Counted from the first letter of the stretch, positions 52,571 through 61,886 are shown. The stretch: 64,000 nucleotides of DNA from Hymenobacter lapidiphilus (GCF_003417065.2 NZ_QVLT01000003.1:62001-126000), one strand, 5' to 3'. The notes: generated from the letters alone by a model not told the origin. Program-made: numbers and translations.

Positions 52571-53873
52571 ACTGCTTGAGTTTGCGGTAGAGGGTGCGCT
52601 CGGAAATTCCCAAGTCGTGGGCGGCGTACTTGCGCTTGTTATGGTGCTTTTTGAGGGCCTTGATAATCATCTCCTTCTCCTTGGCCTCCAGGCTTAGGGT
52701 TTCCTCCTCCGTTTCATGCGGAATGTCCTCCACCCGCTGTACTTCCTCCTCCTCGTAGTCGGCGTCATCGTCGTCGCTTAGCTCGCGCGAGCTGATAATG
52801 TATTCGTTGCCGCCCTCGGGCCGCAGGGGCCGGCTGCCAGCCCCCTCGTAGGGCGTTACGGCCGTGCTGTTAAACAGGTGGCTGTTCTGGCGCAGCAACT
52901 CCTGGGTTTCGTGGGGGCGCTGACCGGTGGCCAGCTCCAGCACCAGCTTTTTCAGGTCGGTCATGTCGCGGCGCATGTCGAAGAGCACCTTATAGAGCAG
53001 GTCGCGCTCCGAGTAGCTGTTGCCGGCCCCGTCGGTGGCGCCGGTGCCGGCGGCGTGCACCAGCATGGGCAGGCGGCTGCTCTGGTCGGCGGGCAGGTAC
53101 TGGCGCAGGCGGCGGGCATCCACCTCCCGGTCCGTCTCCAGCACCGACATCTGCTCGGCCACGTTCTTGAGCTGGCGGATGTTGCCCGGGAACCGGAACC
53201 GCTGTAAATCCTGCACCGCCTCGGGCGTCAGACTAATCGGTTTCACCCGGTAACGGTCAGAAAAATCGGTGGCAAACTTCCTAAACAGTAAGTAGATATC
53301 ATCACCTCTATCACGTAATGGTGGAACCGTAATCGGCACCGTGTTGAGGCGGTAATACAGGTCTTCGCGGAAGCGGCCCTCGCGCACGGCGTCGAGCAGA
53401 TTCACGTTGGTGGCGGCCACCACGCGTACATCGGTCTTCTGCACCTTGCTGGAACCCACGCGAATAAACTCGCCGTTTTCGAGCACCCGCAGCAGCCGGG
53501 CTTGGGTGCCGAGCGGCATCTCGCCAATCTCATCGAGGAAGATGGTGCCGCCGTTGGTGACCTCGAAGTAGCCCTTGCGCGCCTCCTGCGCCCCGGTAAA
53601 CGAGCCCTTCTCGTGGCCGAACAGTTCCGAATCAATAGTGCCCTCGGGAATGGCGCCGCAGTTAATGGCAATGAACTGCCCGTGCTTGCGGGGCGAAAGG
53701 GCGTGGATAATCTTGGAAAACGACTCCTTACCGGAGCCACTCTCGCCCGTTATCAGCACCGTCATATCGGTCGGGGCCACCTGCGCTGCCACCTGAATGG
53801 CATAGTTGAGCGAAGGCGCGTTGCCAATAATGCCGAAGCGCTGCTTGATTGATTGTATTTCTGATGGTGTCAA
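52551..53873 (-). CDS. Sigma-54-dependent Fis-family transcription activator
   Basis: 440 residues without a receiver or GAF domain. The AAA+ domain is complete: LITGESGSGKESFSKIIHAL (Walker A), GHEKGSFTGAQEARKGYFE with the GxFTGA loop that contacts sigma-54, GGTIFLDEIGEMPLGTQARL (Walker B), then the R-finger region with FREDLYYRLN. The C terminus is a Fis-type helix-turn-helix (KKHHNKRKYAAHDLGISERT). It activates sigma-54 promoters; its targets are unknown. With no sensor domain, activity may depend on level or partners. It lies 20 nt over the start of lptE and is the usual neighbour of miaB in this phylum. Confidence 0.92.
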   Translation of the reverse strand: MTPSEIQSIKQRFGIIGNAPSLNYAIQVAAQVAPTDMTVLITGESGSGKESFSKIIHALSPRKHGQFIAINCGAIPEGTIDSELFGHEKGSFTGAQEARKGYFEVTNGGTIFLDEIGEMPLGTQARLLRVLENGEFIRVGSSKVQKTDVRVVAATNVNLLDAVREGRFREDLYYRLNTVPITVPPLRDRGDDIYLLFRKFATDFSDRYRVKPISLTPEAVQDLQRFRFPGNIRQLKNVAEQMSVLETDREVDARRLRQYLPADQSSRLPMLVHAAGTGATDGAGNSYSERDLLYKVLFDMRRDMTDLKKLVLELATGQRPHETQELLRQNSHLFNSTAVTPYEGAGSRPLRPEGGNEYIISSRELSDDDDADYEEEEVQRVEDIPHETEEETLSLEAKEKEMIIKALKKHHNKRKYAAHDLGISERTLYRKLKQYDLEQA

Positions 53874-53923
53874 GATGGAGGGGCTTTCGCTAGAAATAGC
53901 AGAACTGTTTGGTTTATAATACC

Positions 53924-54352
53924 TTAATCATGTGTTCTAACCGAAATAGTTGGAGGTGTTGCTGATAGAATATCTAGACAGCTATCCGTCGTTGCAATAT
54001 GATAATGGGTTAAAGGCTCCATGAAATATATGCCATACATCAGGCCTAAGTTGAATGACCGCTCCCGATTGGAGTTTGTAACAAGAAAGTTGTTGCCAAC
54101 GGTTGGAGAAGCAGTTCTTTGTGCCGAAGCAGCCTCTGAAAGATCTGCCTGATAGGCTTCCAGGAATGCTTCATCCGCAATTTGGTAAGGGCCGAACTGC
54201 TCAAAATGAAAATTATACACCGTTTCCTCATGCCGAACGGAAAAGACAAGACCTGATTTATTCTCAATTAGCCCTTCAAAAACCAAATGCCAGCCCAAGT
54301 CAGAGCATGGTGTATCCCAGCGTTCTAAAACTAGTGCGTCATCGTATGCCAT
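53924..54352 (-). CDS. Hypothetical protein (142 residues) inside the conserved cluster
   Basis: No known domain. The protein is soluble, with aromatic residues in GWHLVFEGLIENKSGLVFSV, a Phe/Tyr-rich strand set and a C-terminal segment ending TPPTISVRTHD. Its DNA is AT-richer and its codons less GC-biased than all neighbours. It sits between miaB and the sigma-54 activator gene, where I would expect no gene, so it is probably an insertion. I cannot assign a function. Confidence 0.65.
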   Translation of the reverse strand: MAYDDALVLERWDTPCSDLGWHLVFEGLIENKSGLVFSVRHEETVYNFHFEQFGPYQIADEAFLEAYQADLSEAASAQRTASPTVGNNFLVTNSNRERSFNLGLMYGIYFMEPLTHYHIATTDSCLDILSATPPTISVRTHD

Positions 54353-54375
54353 TTGGTGCTTGTCATCTGCTTAGG

Positions 54376-55839
54376 CTATCCGATGGCTTCGCCTAACAAC
54401 GTATTAGTGGTTGACTCATGCACCAGCACGTCAACGTAATCACCCTTCTTGTAGTGTTTCTTGGGGAAGATGATGACCTGATTCTGGCTGTTGCGGCCGC
54501 TCAGGTGCTCGTCGCTGCGCTTGGAGAAGTTCTCGGCCAGCACGCGGTGGACCTGGCCCACGGCGCGGGCGTTCCGCTCGCGGCTATGGTTTTTCTGCTG
54601 GGCAATAACCTCGGCCAAACGGCGCTTTTTTACTTCCAGCGGCACGTCGTCTTCGAGCTTGCGAGCGGCCAGCGTACCGGGGCGCTCCGAGTAGAAGAAC
54701 ATGAAGGCCATGTCGTAGCGCACCTGCGCCATCAGGCTGAGCGTGTCCTGGTGCTCGTCTTCGGTTTCGGAGCAGAAACCCGAAATCATGTCGGTTGAAA
54801 TGGCGCAGTCGTCGCCCAAGATGCGGCGGATGGCTTGTACGCGCTCCTCGTACCAGGGTCGGTCGTAGGTGCGGTTCATCAGGGCCAGTACCCGCGAATT
54901 GCCGCTCTGGGCAGGTAAATGGATGTATTTACAAATGTTTTCGTGTCGCGCTATGGTGTGCAGCACCTCGTCGGTAATGTCTTTGGGGTGGGAAGTGGAG
55001 AAGCGCACCCGCAACTCAGGGCTGATGAGGGCCACCTGCTCCAATAGCTGGGCAAAGTTGACGTGCTCGGTGCCAACTTCCGAAGCCCACTTATAGGAGT
55101 CCACGTTCTGGCCCAGCAGGGTCACTTCCTTGTAGCCGGCCGCTACCAAATCCTGCGCCTCGCGCACGATGCTGTGGGCGTCGCGGCTCCGCTCGCGGCC
55201 CCGGGTGAAGGGCACCACGCAGAACGAGCACATGTTGTCGCAGCCCCGCATGATGCTGATGAAGGCCGTGATACCGTTGGAGTTGAGGCGCACCGGCGTG
55301 ATGTCGGCGTAGGTTTCCTCGCGGCTCAGCAGCACGTTCACGGCCTTCTGGCCGCCATCCACCTGGGCAATGAGCTGGGGTAGGTCGCGGTAGGCGTCGG
55401 GGCCCACCACGAGGTCCACGAGCTTTTCTTCTTCCAGAAACCGGGTTTTCAGGCGCTCGGCCATGCAACCGAGCACGCCCACCAGCATACCGGGCCGGCG
55501 CTTCTTGTAGCTGTTGATTTGCGAGAGGCGCATACGCACGGTCTGCTCGGCCTTCTCGCGGATGGAGCAGGTGTTGAGCAGCACCAGGTCGGCCTGGTCG
55601 AGCGAGTCGGTAGTGTCGAAGCCTTCGTCGAAGAGGATACTCGACACGATTTCCGAGTCGGAGAAGTTCATCTGGCAGCCGTAGCTTTCCAGGTAGAGCT
55701 TGCGCGAGCGGCCGGTGCGGGTGGCCGGGTTCACGCGCACCTCGCCCGAGGGCGTATCGGCGTGCGTAACGGCGTCCACGCTGGGCGCAGGCAGGGTAGG
55801 AGCGTCGAGAAAATCGAGGGTAATCAGGGGTTGGGCCAT
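54376..55839 (-). CDS. miaB: tRNA-2-methylthio-N6-dimethylallyladenosine synthase MiaB
   Basis: 487 residues. MiaB adds a methylthio group to N6-isopentenyladenosine at position 37 of tRNAs that read UNN codons, using two 4Fe-4S clusters and SAM. Seen: the N-terminal UPF0004 domain ([20 protein letters not shown], further Cys in [14 protein letters not shown] and [10 protein letters not shown]), the radical-SAM Cys motif [17 protein letters not shown] (CxxxCxxC), and a TRAM-like C terminus ([20 protein letters not shown]). The TACCTTTG box at 55887-55894 probably drives the cluster. Confidence 0.96.
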   Translation of the reverse strand: MAQPLITLDFLDAPTLPAPSVDAVTHADTPSGEVRVNPATRTGRSRKLYLESYGCQMNFSDSEIVSSILFDEGFDTTDSLDQADLVLLNTCSIREKAEQTVRMRLSQINSYKKRRPGMLVGVLGCMAERLKTRFLEEEKLVDLVVGPDAYRDLPQLIAQVDGGQKAVNVLLSREETYADITPVRLNSNGITAFISIMRGCDNMCSFCVVPFTRGRERSRDAHSIVREAQDLVAAGYKEVTLLGQNVDSYKWASEVGTEHVNFAQLLEQVALISPELRVRFSTSHPKDITDEVLHTIARHENICKYIHLPAQSGNSRVLALMNRTYDRPWYEERVQAIRRILGDDCAISTDMISGFCSETEDEHQDTLSLMAQVRYDMAFMFFYSERPGTLAARKLEDDVPLEVKKRRLAEVIAQQKNHSRERNARAVGQVHRVLAENFSKRSDEHLSGRNSQNQVIIFPKKHYKKGDYVDVLVHESTTNTLLGEAIG

Positions 55840-55886
55840 CGGAAAAATGCCGGTTAACGGCAGCAGCTTCGCAGTTCAGGGAACGG

Positions 55887-55894
55887 CAAAGGTA
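55887..55894 (-). promoter_or_regulatory. -7 box (TACCTTTG) upstream of miaB
   Basis: Exact TAnnTTTG on the minus strand, 47 nt before the miaB ATG. No clear -33 element at 19-21 nt. Confidence 0.45.
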
Positions 55895-55962
55895 GCGGTT
55901 TTAGGCTGAAAAAATGACAGAATGGCAGAGGGAGATGCGTGAGTTGCTGGGGGAAAATGGAA

Positions 55963-56075
55963 CGTCATGCTGAGCGAAGCCGAAGCATCTCTACTGCAGT
56001 GCTAATCAAGTGTACCGTTACAACGATGCGGTAGAGATGCTTCGACTCCGGCTCCGCCTGCGCTCAGCATGACAC
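55963..56075. repeat. Palindromic repeat, cgtcatgctgagcgaagc type
   Basis: cgtcatgctgagcgaagc and gaagcatctctac on the left face gtagagatgcttc and cgctcagcatgacacg on the right; the right arm has an extra ctccggctccgcctg segment. It lies between the pabB stop and the miaB start, both minus. It belongs to the same broad family as 5443-5539 and 57381-57505. Confidence 0.85.
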
Positions 56076-56092
56076 GTTCTTGTGAAACCAAC

Positions 56093-57370
56093 TCACTCAG
56101 CCACCACTGCCCCAAGTACCTCCAGGATGGCGCGGGCTTTGAGCAGGCACTCGGCGTACTCGCGCTTGGAGTCCGAGTCGTAGGTGATGGCCGAACCGAC
56201 CTGGAAGCTGAGGTGGCGCGTGTCGGTGCGGTACTGCAGGCTGCGGATGACGACGTTGAAATCGAAGTCGCCATTGGGCCAGATGAGGCCTAGCGAACCG
56301 CTGTAGAGGCCGCGGCGGCTCCGCTCATAGTGCTCGATGAGCTGCATAGCCCTGATTTTTGGCGCGCCGGTCATCGAGCCCATTGGGAAGGTGGCCCGCA
56401 ACACGTCTACCACGTCCAGATCGGGCCGCAGGCGGGCGGTTACGCTGGAAATCATCTGCCAGACGTGGCGGAAGGGGTAGAGGCCGAACAGCTCGGGTAC
56501 CTGCACGGTGCCAGTCTGGGCCACCCGGGCCAAGTCGTTGCGCACGAGGTCCACAATCATCAGGTTTTCGGCGCGCTCCTTTTCATCGTGCAGCAGGATC
56601 TGGCGCTGCTGCTCATCTTCAGCCGGCGTGGCCCCGCGCCCAACGGTGCCCTTGATGGGTTGGGAAAGCAGCTCGGGGCCGGTGCGGCGCACGAACCGCT
56701 CGGGCGAGGCGCAGAGCAGGTAATGGTTTTCGTGGCGCACAAAGCCCGCAAACGGTGCCGGCGAGGCTGCGTTGAGGCGATGGAATACGTCCACCGGGTC
56801 CAGCGGCACATCGTCGGCGCAGAATTCCTGGCAAAGATTCAACTCGTACACCTCGCCGTTGAGAATATCTTCGCGCACGGCTTGCACGGCCCGCAGGTAA
56901 TCGGCTTTCGGCATCCGGGGCCTGACGGTGGCCACGGCCGGGGTCGGAACCGTGGGCAGGGGCGTGGCCGCAATGGCGGCCAGCACGCCCGCTGTGTCGC
57001 CGTGAATATGCAGGGCATCCACTTCCCAAATCAGCCAGGTACGGGGCCGGAAGAAGTGCAGCTGAGGCCAGGCTAGGTCGCTGTAGTTGGCGCTGGTAAG
57101 ATCCTCCAGCTCATCCTTTACTTCATAACTGATGAAGCCGCAAGCCGGGGCTTCCGCACCGTCCCCGGCCGCCAGCCAGGCCTGCAGTTCGCCCAGACTG
57201 CGCGGGGCGTCCGGTGCCGCTTCAGCCACGGCCAGCAGCCGCCGGAACGGGCCGCCCGGGTAGGCCAGGTCGTTGGGCTCGTAGTAGGCACAGTGGGCAA
57301 AGCTGGCCGCCCAGCGCAGAGCGCGGGCACGGAAGTCGGGCGTCAGTTGGGCGAGAGGAACAGTCAGCAC
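56093..57370 (-). CDS. pabB: Chorismate-binding enzyme, PabB-like aminodeoxychorismate synthase component I
   Basis: 425 residues of the anthranilate/aminodeoxychorismate synthase fold. Motifs: SPERFVRR, PIKGTVGRG, IVDLVRNDLARV and FPMGSMTGAPKIRAMQLIEH, then a final GLYSGSLGLIWPNGDFDFNV. The PIKGT sequence carries the Lys typical of PabB; anthranilate synthases have PIAGT. So the product is probably 4-amino-4-deoxychorismate for folate. No glutamine amidotransferase (PabA) or lyase (PabC) gene is near it. Confidence 0.86.
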   Translation of the reverse strand: MLTVPLAQLTPDFRARALRWAASFAHCAYYEPNDLAYPGGPFRRLLAVAEAAPDAPRSLGELQAWLAAGDGAEAPACGFISYEVKDELEDLTSANYSDLAWPQLHFFRPRTWLIWEVDALHIHGDTAGVLAAIAATPLPTVPTPAVATVRPRMPKADYLRAVQAVREDILNGEVYELNLCQEFCADDVPLDPVDVFHRLNAASPAPFAGFVRHENHYLLCASPERFVRRTGPELLSQPIKGTVGRGATPAEDEQQRQILLHDEKERAENLMIVDLVRNDLARVAQTGTVQVPELFGLYPFRHVWQMISSVTARLRPDLDVVDVLRATFPMGSMTGAPKIRAMQLIEHYERSRRGLYSGSLGLIWPNGDFDFNVVIRSLQYRTDTRHLSFQVGSAITYDSDSKREYAECLLKARAILEVLGAVVAE

Positions 57371-57380
57371 GTTTGATTCA

Positions 57381-57505
57381 GTGAATAAGGAAGAACGTCA
57401 TTCAGAGCGCAGCGAAGAATCTCGCGTGCTGATGTTGCAACGGTGTAACAACGATTTCACGCGAGATTCTTCGCTGCGCTCTGAATGACGTTCTTCTTTA
57501 TTCAC
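57381..57505. repeat. 48-bp inverted repeat, gtcattcagagcgcagc type
   Basis: Arms 57381-57428 and 57458-57505 match at 47 of 48 positions around a 29-nt loop. The arms hold gtcattcagagcgcagcgaa and gaatctcgcgtg. It lies directly between the pabB start and the TPR gene stop, both minus. Confidence 0.93.
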
Positions 57506-57513
57506 TAGCCTCC

Positions 57514-59019
57514 TCATTTCAACTCCGCCAAAGCTAGCTTGGCTTTGGTGTCGGTGCTGTTCTTATACTCGTGGCGGGGGTAGCTCAGGGCCTTCTGGAA
57601 GTACGCTTTGGCCGTGCTCTTCTGGCCTTCCAAATGATACAGGTAGCCCAACTGCAACGCTGACTGGGGCGCGTAGTAGTAGGGCGCGAGGCCGGCGCGG
57701 GCAATGGTTTGGGCGTAGAGCACGCGGGCCGAATCGGGCTGGCCAAGCAGGTGCAGGGCGCGGGCGCGGCGGTAAAAGTGCTCCAACTGGTCGCGCAGAG
57801 GCGTGGCGGTGTGGGGGCGGAACGCGGCCAGCGTGGCCAAAGCGGGGCGGTAGTAGCCGCCGTCAATCTGCAGGCGGGCGCGGGTGAGGGTGGCATCGAG
57901 CGGCTGCGGGTCGTCGAAGAAGCGCTGGGCGTAGGTGTCCTCCTCCAGCACCGTGCGGCCCGCGGAGCCGATGCGGGCGCGGTAGCGAGCAGCAGCCGGC
58001 GCATCGCCCCCCAGCCAGCAGGCCAGATACAGCTTGAAATAAGCATCCTTCAGGTAATGCCGGCCTCGGTACTGCTGCAGAAACAGCTCGTTTTCGCGGC
58101 GTGCGGCGGCGTACTGGCCCTTATAGAGCAGCAGGTCGGCGGCCAAGTGGTGCAGATAGGGTAGCGGCAGATAGTCCGGGCCGGTGGGGCGGGCGCGGAA
58201 GGCGGCTAGGGCCTCATCGGTGCGGTGCTGCTTTTTGCGCTGGCTGATGAGCAGAAACGCCAGCAGCTGGTTTTCGGGCTGCTCGCGGTGCAGGCGCTCC
58301 ACCAGGGCCAGGGCCGCGGCGGGCTTCTTGTAGTAGGTTTCCTCGAGCAGCGCCAGCACCAGGCGGGCTTCGAGTTGGAAGTCGTTGGGCTGGCTGGCGG
58401 CCCGGCGCAGGTTGGCCAAGCCCGCGTCTACCGAGCCTGGCAGGCCCAGTAGCCGCAGAAACCAGCGGTAGCCCTCGGGCAGCGAGCCGATGAAAAACTG
58501 CAGCATCCCGAGCGTTTTGCGGGCCGGCAGGTAATTGGGGTAGCGCTCCGTCACGCGTTGCATGGCCCCATAGCTTTGGCGCAGGTTCCAGGCCCCGCGC
58601 ACCTCCTGCCCGAACACCACTTGGGCAGCAGCCTGATGCAGCCGGATTTCGGCCGCCGCGTACTCGGCCAGCGGGCCGGTTTGCGGGTTCAGCTGCTCCA
58701 GCCGCGCATCCTGGGCCGCTACGGTGCTTGCGAAGCGGGTAGCATCCTGGCTGATGAGCAGCTCGGTGATGCTCAGGCAGTCCTGCACCAGCAGTGTGCC
58801 GGCATCCTGCCCCGTGCCGAGCAGGGCGCGGGCGGCGGCGGGGCGCATGTTCAGCACCTCGGCGTAGGCACGGGCCTGGCGCTCGGTCAGTTCCACCACA
58901 GATTCCCGCCGAGGTGCGCAGAAGGTTTCGGAGAGGCTCGCAGAGCAGAGTACGACCAGCCAGCACGCTCTCAGCGCACCTCTGCAAAACCCTCTGCGTA
59001 CCTCCGCGGGAAATTTCAT
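57514..59019 (-). CDS. TPR-type exported protein (501 residues) with repeat-encoded signal
   Basis: From the ATG at 59019. Repeated helical units (LFLQQYRGRHYLKDAYFKLY, ALATLAAFRPHTATPL, QLGYLYHLEGQKSTAKAYFQ) are TPR-like; the layout resembles TTC39/Iml2-type outer proteins. Residues 1-40 (FCRGALRACWLVVLCSASLS) act as a signal sequence and are encoded by a palindromic repeat (58901-59013) shared in part with 9311-9351. It has no known partner. A terminator (59029-59057) separates it from the zinc-ribbon gene. Confidence 0.75.
   Translation of the reverse strand: MKFPAEVRRGFCRGALRACWLVVLCSASLSETFCAPRRESVVELTERQARAYAEVLNMRPAAARALLGTGQDAGTLLVQDCLSITELLISQDATRFASTVAAQDARLEQLNPQTGPLAEYAAAEIRLHQAAAQVVFGQEVRGAWNLRQSYGAMQRVTERYPNYLPARKTLGMLQFFIGSLPEGYRWFLRLLGLPGSVDAGLANLRRAASQPNDFQLEARLVLALLEETYYKKPAAALALVERLHREQPENQLLAFLLISQRKKQHRTDEALAAFRARPTGPDYLPLPYLHHLAADLLLYKGQYAAARRENELFLQQYRGRHYLKDAYFKLYLACWLGGDAPAAARYRARIGSAGRTVLEEDTYAQRFFDDPQPLDATLTRARLQIDGGYYRPALATLAAFRPHTATPLRDQLEHFYRRARALHLLGQPDSARVLYAQTIARAGLAPYYYAPQSALQLGYLYHLEGQKSTAKAYFQKALSYPRHEYKNSTDTKAKLALAELK
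58901..59013. repeat. Imperfect palindrome encoding a signal peptide (gaggtgcgcagaag / ccgcggaggtacgc)
   Basis: On the minus strand, cccgcggaggtacgcagagg begins the left arm and the complement of gattcccgccgaggtgcgca ends the right arm; the arms are about 75-80% alike over roughly 43 bp. The element is wholly inside the 5' end of the TPR gene and codes for its hydrophobic leader. Confidence 0.75.
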
Positions 59020-59028
59020 AGAACAAAA

Positions 59029-59057
59029 AAGAACGGCCCCGGAAAGAGGCCGTTCTT
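59029..59057 (-). terminator. Hairpin after the zinc-ribbon gene
   Basis: aagaacggcc pairs exactly with ggccgttctt around 9 nt, with tttttt after it on the minus strand. It is 22 nt past the zinc-ribbon stop codon. Confidence 0.88.
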
Positions 59058-59078
59058 CAAAACTAAAACATAGGCGGA

Positions 59079-59831
59079 TTATTCGCTCCGAGTCTCCACA
59101 TCGGCGAAAATACGGCCGCAATGCTCGCACACGATGATTTTCTTGTGCGAAATGATGTCGGCCTGGCGCTGCGGGGGCACCGTGTTGAAGCAGCCGCCGC
59201 AGGCGTCGCGCTTTACCTCCACCACGGCCAGGCCGTTGCGCACGTTGCCGCGGATGCGGGTGTAGGCGGTCAGCAGACGCGCTTCGATGGGCTTCACGGC
59301 CTTGTTGCGCTGGTCCATGAGCTTCTTCTCGTCGGCCTCACTCTCGCCCACAATGGTTTCCAGCTCGCCCTTCTTGTTGTCGAGGTCCTTCTTGCGCTCA
59401 ATCAGGCGCTGCTTGGTGCCGCTGATGTCGTTGTTCTTCTGCTCAATCTGATACTGAGCTTCCTTGGTTTTCTTCTCCGCAATCTGAATTTCCAGCTTCT
59501 GGAGCTCAATTTCCTTGGCAACTGCCTCGTACTCGCGGTTGTTGCGCACGTTTTGCTGCTGCTCCTCATAACGCTTAATCAGGCCATCAGCATCCTTTAC
59601 GGCCTGCTTGCGCTGCTTGATCTGGTCGTTGAGGCCAGCAATTTCTTCGTCGAACTTGCCCACGCGCACTTCGTAGCCGGCAATTTCGTCCTCCAGATCC
59701 TGCACTTCCTCGGGCAAGTCGCCGCGTACGCGCCGAATTTCGTCCAGTTGCGAGTCAATTTGCTGCAGGTGCAGCAGGGCTTCCAGTTTGCTGGCAACGG
59801 TAACTTCCGCGGCGGCTGGGTTAGAAATCAT
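59079..59831 (-). CDS. Zinc-ribbon coiled-coil protein (CT398-like, C4-type)
   Basis: 250 residues. A long antiparallel coiled coil (LEALLHLQQIDSQLDEIRRV to VVEVKRDACG) is followed by a C-terminal zinc ribbon with Cys pairs in DACGGCFNTV and VCEHCGRIF. This layout is that of CT398/HP0958-like proteins, which bind RNA or flagellar and transcription factors in some bacteria; no role is established in Bacteroidota. It overlaps the Nif3-like gene by 11 nt, implying translational coupling. Confidence 0.9.
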   Translation of the reverse strand: MISNPAAAEVTVASKLEALLHLQQIDSQLDEIRRVRGDLPEEVQDLEDEIAGYEVRVGKFDEEIAGLNDQIKQRKQAVKDADGLIKRYEEQQQNVRNNREYEAVAKEIELQKLEIQIAEKKTKEAQYQIEQKNNDISGTKQRLIERKKDLDNKKGELETIVGESEADEKKLMDQRNKAVKPIEARLLTAYTRIRGNVRNGLAVVEVKRDACGGCFNTVPPQRQADIISHKKIIVCEHCGRIFADVETRSE

Positions 59832-60921
59832 ATCGGACGGGGTTGGTGAGGGTCTGTGCGATTAAGACCGCAAAAGTACTTCCAAAGTTGGCGGCAAGCA
59901 AATCCTGGAATATTTCACCCGTAAACTGCTCGCTCTCGAAGTGGCCTACATCACAAAGCATCAACCGGCCCTCGGCCCCAAAATACTCGTGGTATTTCAG
60001 GTCGCCGGTTACGTAGGCATCGGCCCCGGCAGCGCGGGCCTTGCCGATGAGAAACGAGCCCGCCCCGCCGCACAGCGCCACTTTTTTAATGGGCTGCTCG
60101 AAGTTGGTGTACTTGACCACCGGCACGCCCAGCGCCGCGCGCAGCCGCTGCCGGAACGCGGCCGGGCTCAGCGCCTCGGGTAGCTCGCCCACAAAGCCCG
60201 AGCCCACTTCCTGGTGTCTGTTTTCGAGCCTGATGAGCTCGTAAGCCACTTCTTCATAAGGATGCGCGGCGCGCAATGCGGCCAGTGCGGGGCCCTGCAG
60301 ATGTAACGGTAACAGCACTTCCACGCGCTCCTCGGGGCCGGTGTGGGGCTGGCCGGACTGGCCCAGGAAGGGGTTGCTTCCCGCGCCGGGCGTGAAAGTG
60401 AACGTGCCTTCGCTGCGGAAGCTGCACCCGGAATACTGGCCCACCTGGCCCGCGCCAGCTGCGTAGAGCGCCGCCAGCACGGCCGCGGTGTGCGTGGCCG
60501 GCACGTAGGTTATCAGCTTGCCCAGCAGGCCGGGCTTGGGGTCGAGGATGCGGCCGTTTTCGAGCCCCAGCTTGTCGGCCAGCTTGCGGTTGACGCCGTG
60601 GGCCACGTTGTCGAGGTTGGTGTGGGCGGCGTACAAGGCCACATCGTTTTTGATTGCTTTAAGCAGCGTCTGCTCCACCTCGTTGGCCCCGGTCAGGCGC
60701 TTGAGGGGCTTGAAGATAAGCGGGTGGTGGGCCACTACCACGTTGCAGCCCCGCCGGATGGCCTCGTATACCACGGCCGGGGTGCAGTCGAGGCTGATGA
60801 GTACGCCCCGGATTTCCATCTGCGGGTCGCCGCACTGCAGGCCGGCGTTGTCGTAGCTTTCCTGGTAGGCAAGGGGGGCGGCGGCTTCGAGCACGCGCAT
60901 CAGGTCCTGAACAGTGGGCAT
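59821..60921 (-). CDS. Nif3-like dinuclear metal-centre protein
   Basis: 366 residues of the YbgI/Nif3 family (GTP cyclohydrolase I type 2-like, hexameric). Metal ligands: VVAHHPLIFKPLKRLTGANE and AAHTNLDNVAHG in the first half, and DVGHFESEQF near the C terminus. Between the halves is an insert of about 110 residues (KLITYVPATHTAAVLAALYA onwards) of the CutA-like type. The biochemical role is not established. The pair Nif3-like and zinc-ribbon genes is overlapping and conserved in Bacteroidota as I know it. Confidence 0.92.
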   Translation of the reverse strand: MPTVQDLMRVLEAAAPLAYQESYDNAGLQCGDPQMEIRGVLISLDCTPAVVYEAIRRGCNVVVAHHPLIFKPLKRLTGANEVEQTLLKAIKNDVALYAAHTNLDNVAHGVNRKLADKLGLENGRILDPKPGLLGKLITYVPATHTAAVLAALYAAGAGQVGQYSGCSFRSEGTFTFTPGAGSNPFLGQSGQPHTGPEERVEVLLPLHLQGPALAALRAAHPYEEVAYELIRLENRHQEVGSGFVGELPEALSPAAFRQRLRAALGVPVVKYTNFEQPIKKVALCGGAGSFLIGKARAAGADAYVTGDLKYHEYFGAEGRLMLCDVGHFESEQFTGEIFQDLLAANFGSTFAVLIAQTLTNPVRYDF

Positions 60922-60977
60922 GGGGTCAAGTAAGAATTGAAAGTTGAAAATGGCTGGTTGGCCGCGTTGCCAGTTGG

Positions 60978-61061
60978 TAGCGCGAAGCTCCAGCTTCGCA
61001 TTTCATTGAGCGAAGTCATCTGAAAGTCAGCAACGATACGCGAAGCTGGAGCTTCGTGCTA
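60978..61061. repeat. Palindromic repeat, gcgaagctccagcttcgc type, copy 2
   Basis: tagcgcgaagctccagcttcgc (60978-60999) faces gcgaagctggagcttcgtgcta (61040-61061), 21 of 22 paired. It overlaps the stop codon of the SMUG2-like gene (61059-61061). Confidence 0.88.
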
Positions 61062-61736
61062 CAAACCGGCGGCCATGGCGAGGACTTCCACGTAGCGGGC
61101 GACGTTTTCGGCCAGTTGGCGGCGCTGGTACTGCATCAGGTAGCGCGGGTGGTCGAGCACGTGAATCTGCTCGAAAAGGCCCAGCTCGTTGTTGAGGCGC
61201 TGGAAGAACTTCGCGTTGCGCCGGCCCAGGCACACGGCTGCCGGTCGGGCCATGCCTACTTCCGCAACCAGCTGCCGCAGGTTCGTTTGGATGTCGGGCC
61301 AGAGGGCTTCGGTCAGGGCCGGTGCGTCGTAGAAATTGTAGTTGCGGCCGTCTTTCAGCAGCACCAGCGGGTAAAGCGAGCCGACGTAGAACTGCCGGTA
61401 GAACGGTTCCGGCCCACCCCAGGCCTCCACCACGGCCTGCATAAACTCGCTCGACGGCTCGCGGCGCAGCGGCAGCGCGTGCGCTATTCCCCAGGCCGTG
61501 AGGGCCGGCCCGTCGGTGAAGGCCACGCCGCTACGGCCGTTGCCCAGCCGGCCGGGGTTGATGCCCAGCACTGCTACCCTTGGCTGGTTGTCGGCGTAGT
61601 AGCGGCGGGCAAACTCGGTGAACAGCGTCCGCGGCTCCGGCTCCTGGTATGGGCTGTACGCCGTTACCCCATCGGGCAGGGGCGGAGGCAGCGGAAAATC
61701 GGTGAGGGACTGGAGCAGGCGGTCGGCGAAGGGCAT
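61059..61736 (-). CDS. SMUG2-type DNA glycosylase (DUF4918)
   Basis: 225 residues from the ATG at 61736; an in-frame start at 61796 would add 20 residues. The uracil-DNA glycosylase fold is seen in VAVLGINPGRLGNGRSGVAF and TDGPALTAWGI, with the catalytic motif LGINPG, and later HVLDHPRYLMQYQRRQL. It should remove uracil or hydroxymethyluracil from DNA. The stop codon overlaps the palindromic repeat at 60978-61061. A CACCTTTG box with TTG 22 nt upstream lies at 61813-61845. Confidence 0.85.
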   Translation of the reverse strand: MPFADRLLQSLTDFPLPPPLPDGVTAYSPYQEPEPRTLFTEFARRYYADNQPRVAVLGINPGRLGNGRSGVAFTDGPALTAWGIAHALPLRREPSSEFMQAVVEAWGGPEPFYRQFYVGSLYPLVLLKDGRNYNFYDAPALTEALWPDIQTNLRQLVAEVGMARPAAVCLGRRNAKFFQRLNNELGLFEQIHVLDHPRYLMQYQRRQLAENVARYVEVLAMAAGL

Positions 61737-61886
61737 CGGGGCGGGCTGGGAGCTGGTGCGGTGGGGGAGGGCGCGCAGTAAAGGCAGCAATAGCACTACG
61801 GGCCTGATGGAGCAAAGGTGGGTTTCTGTTATAAAACTGCTTCAACCCGCCCCAACCCGCTACTTTAGCGGCGGCTGCGGCTAATG

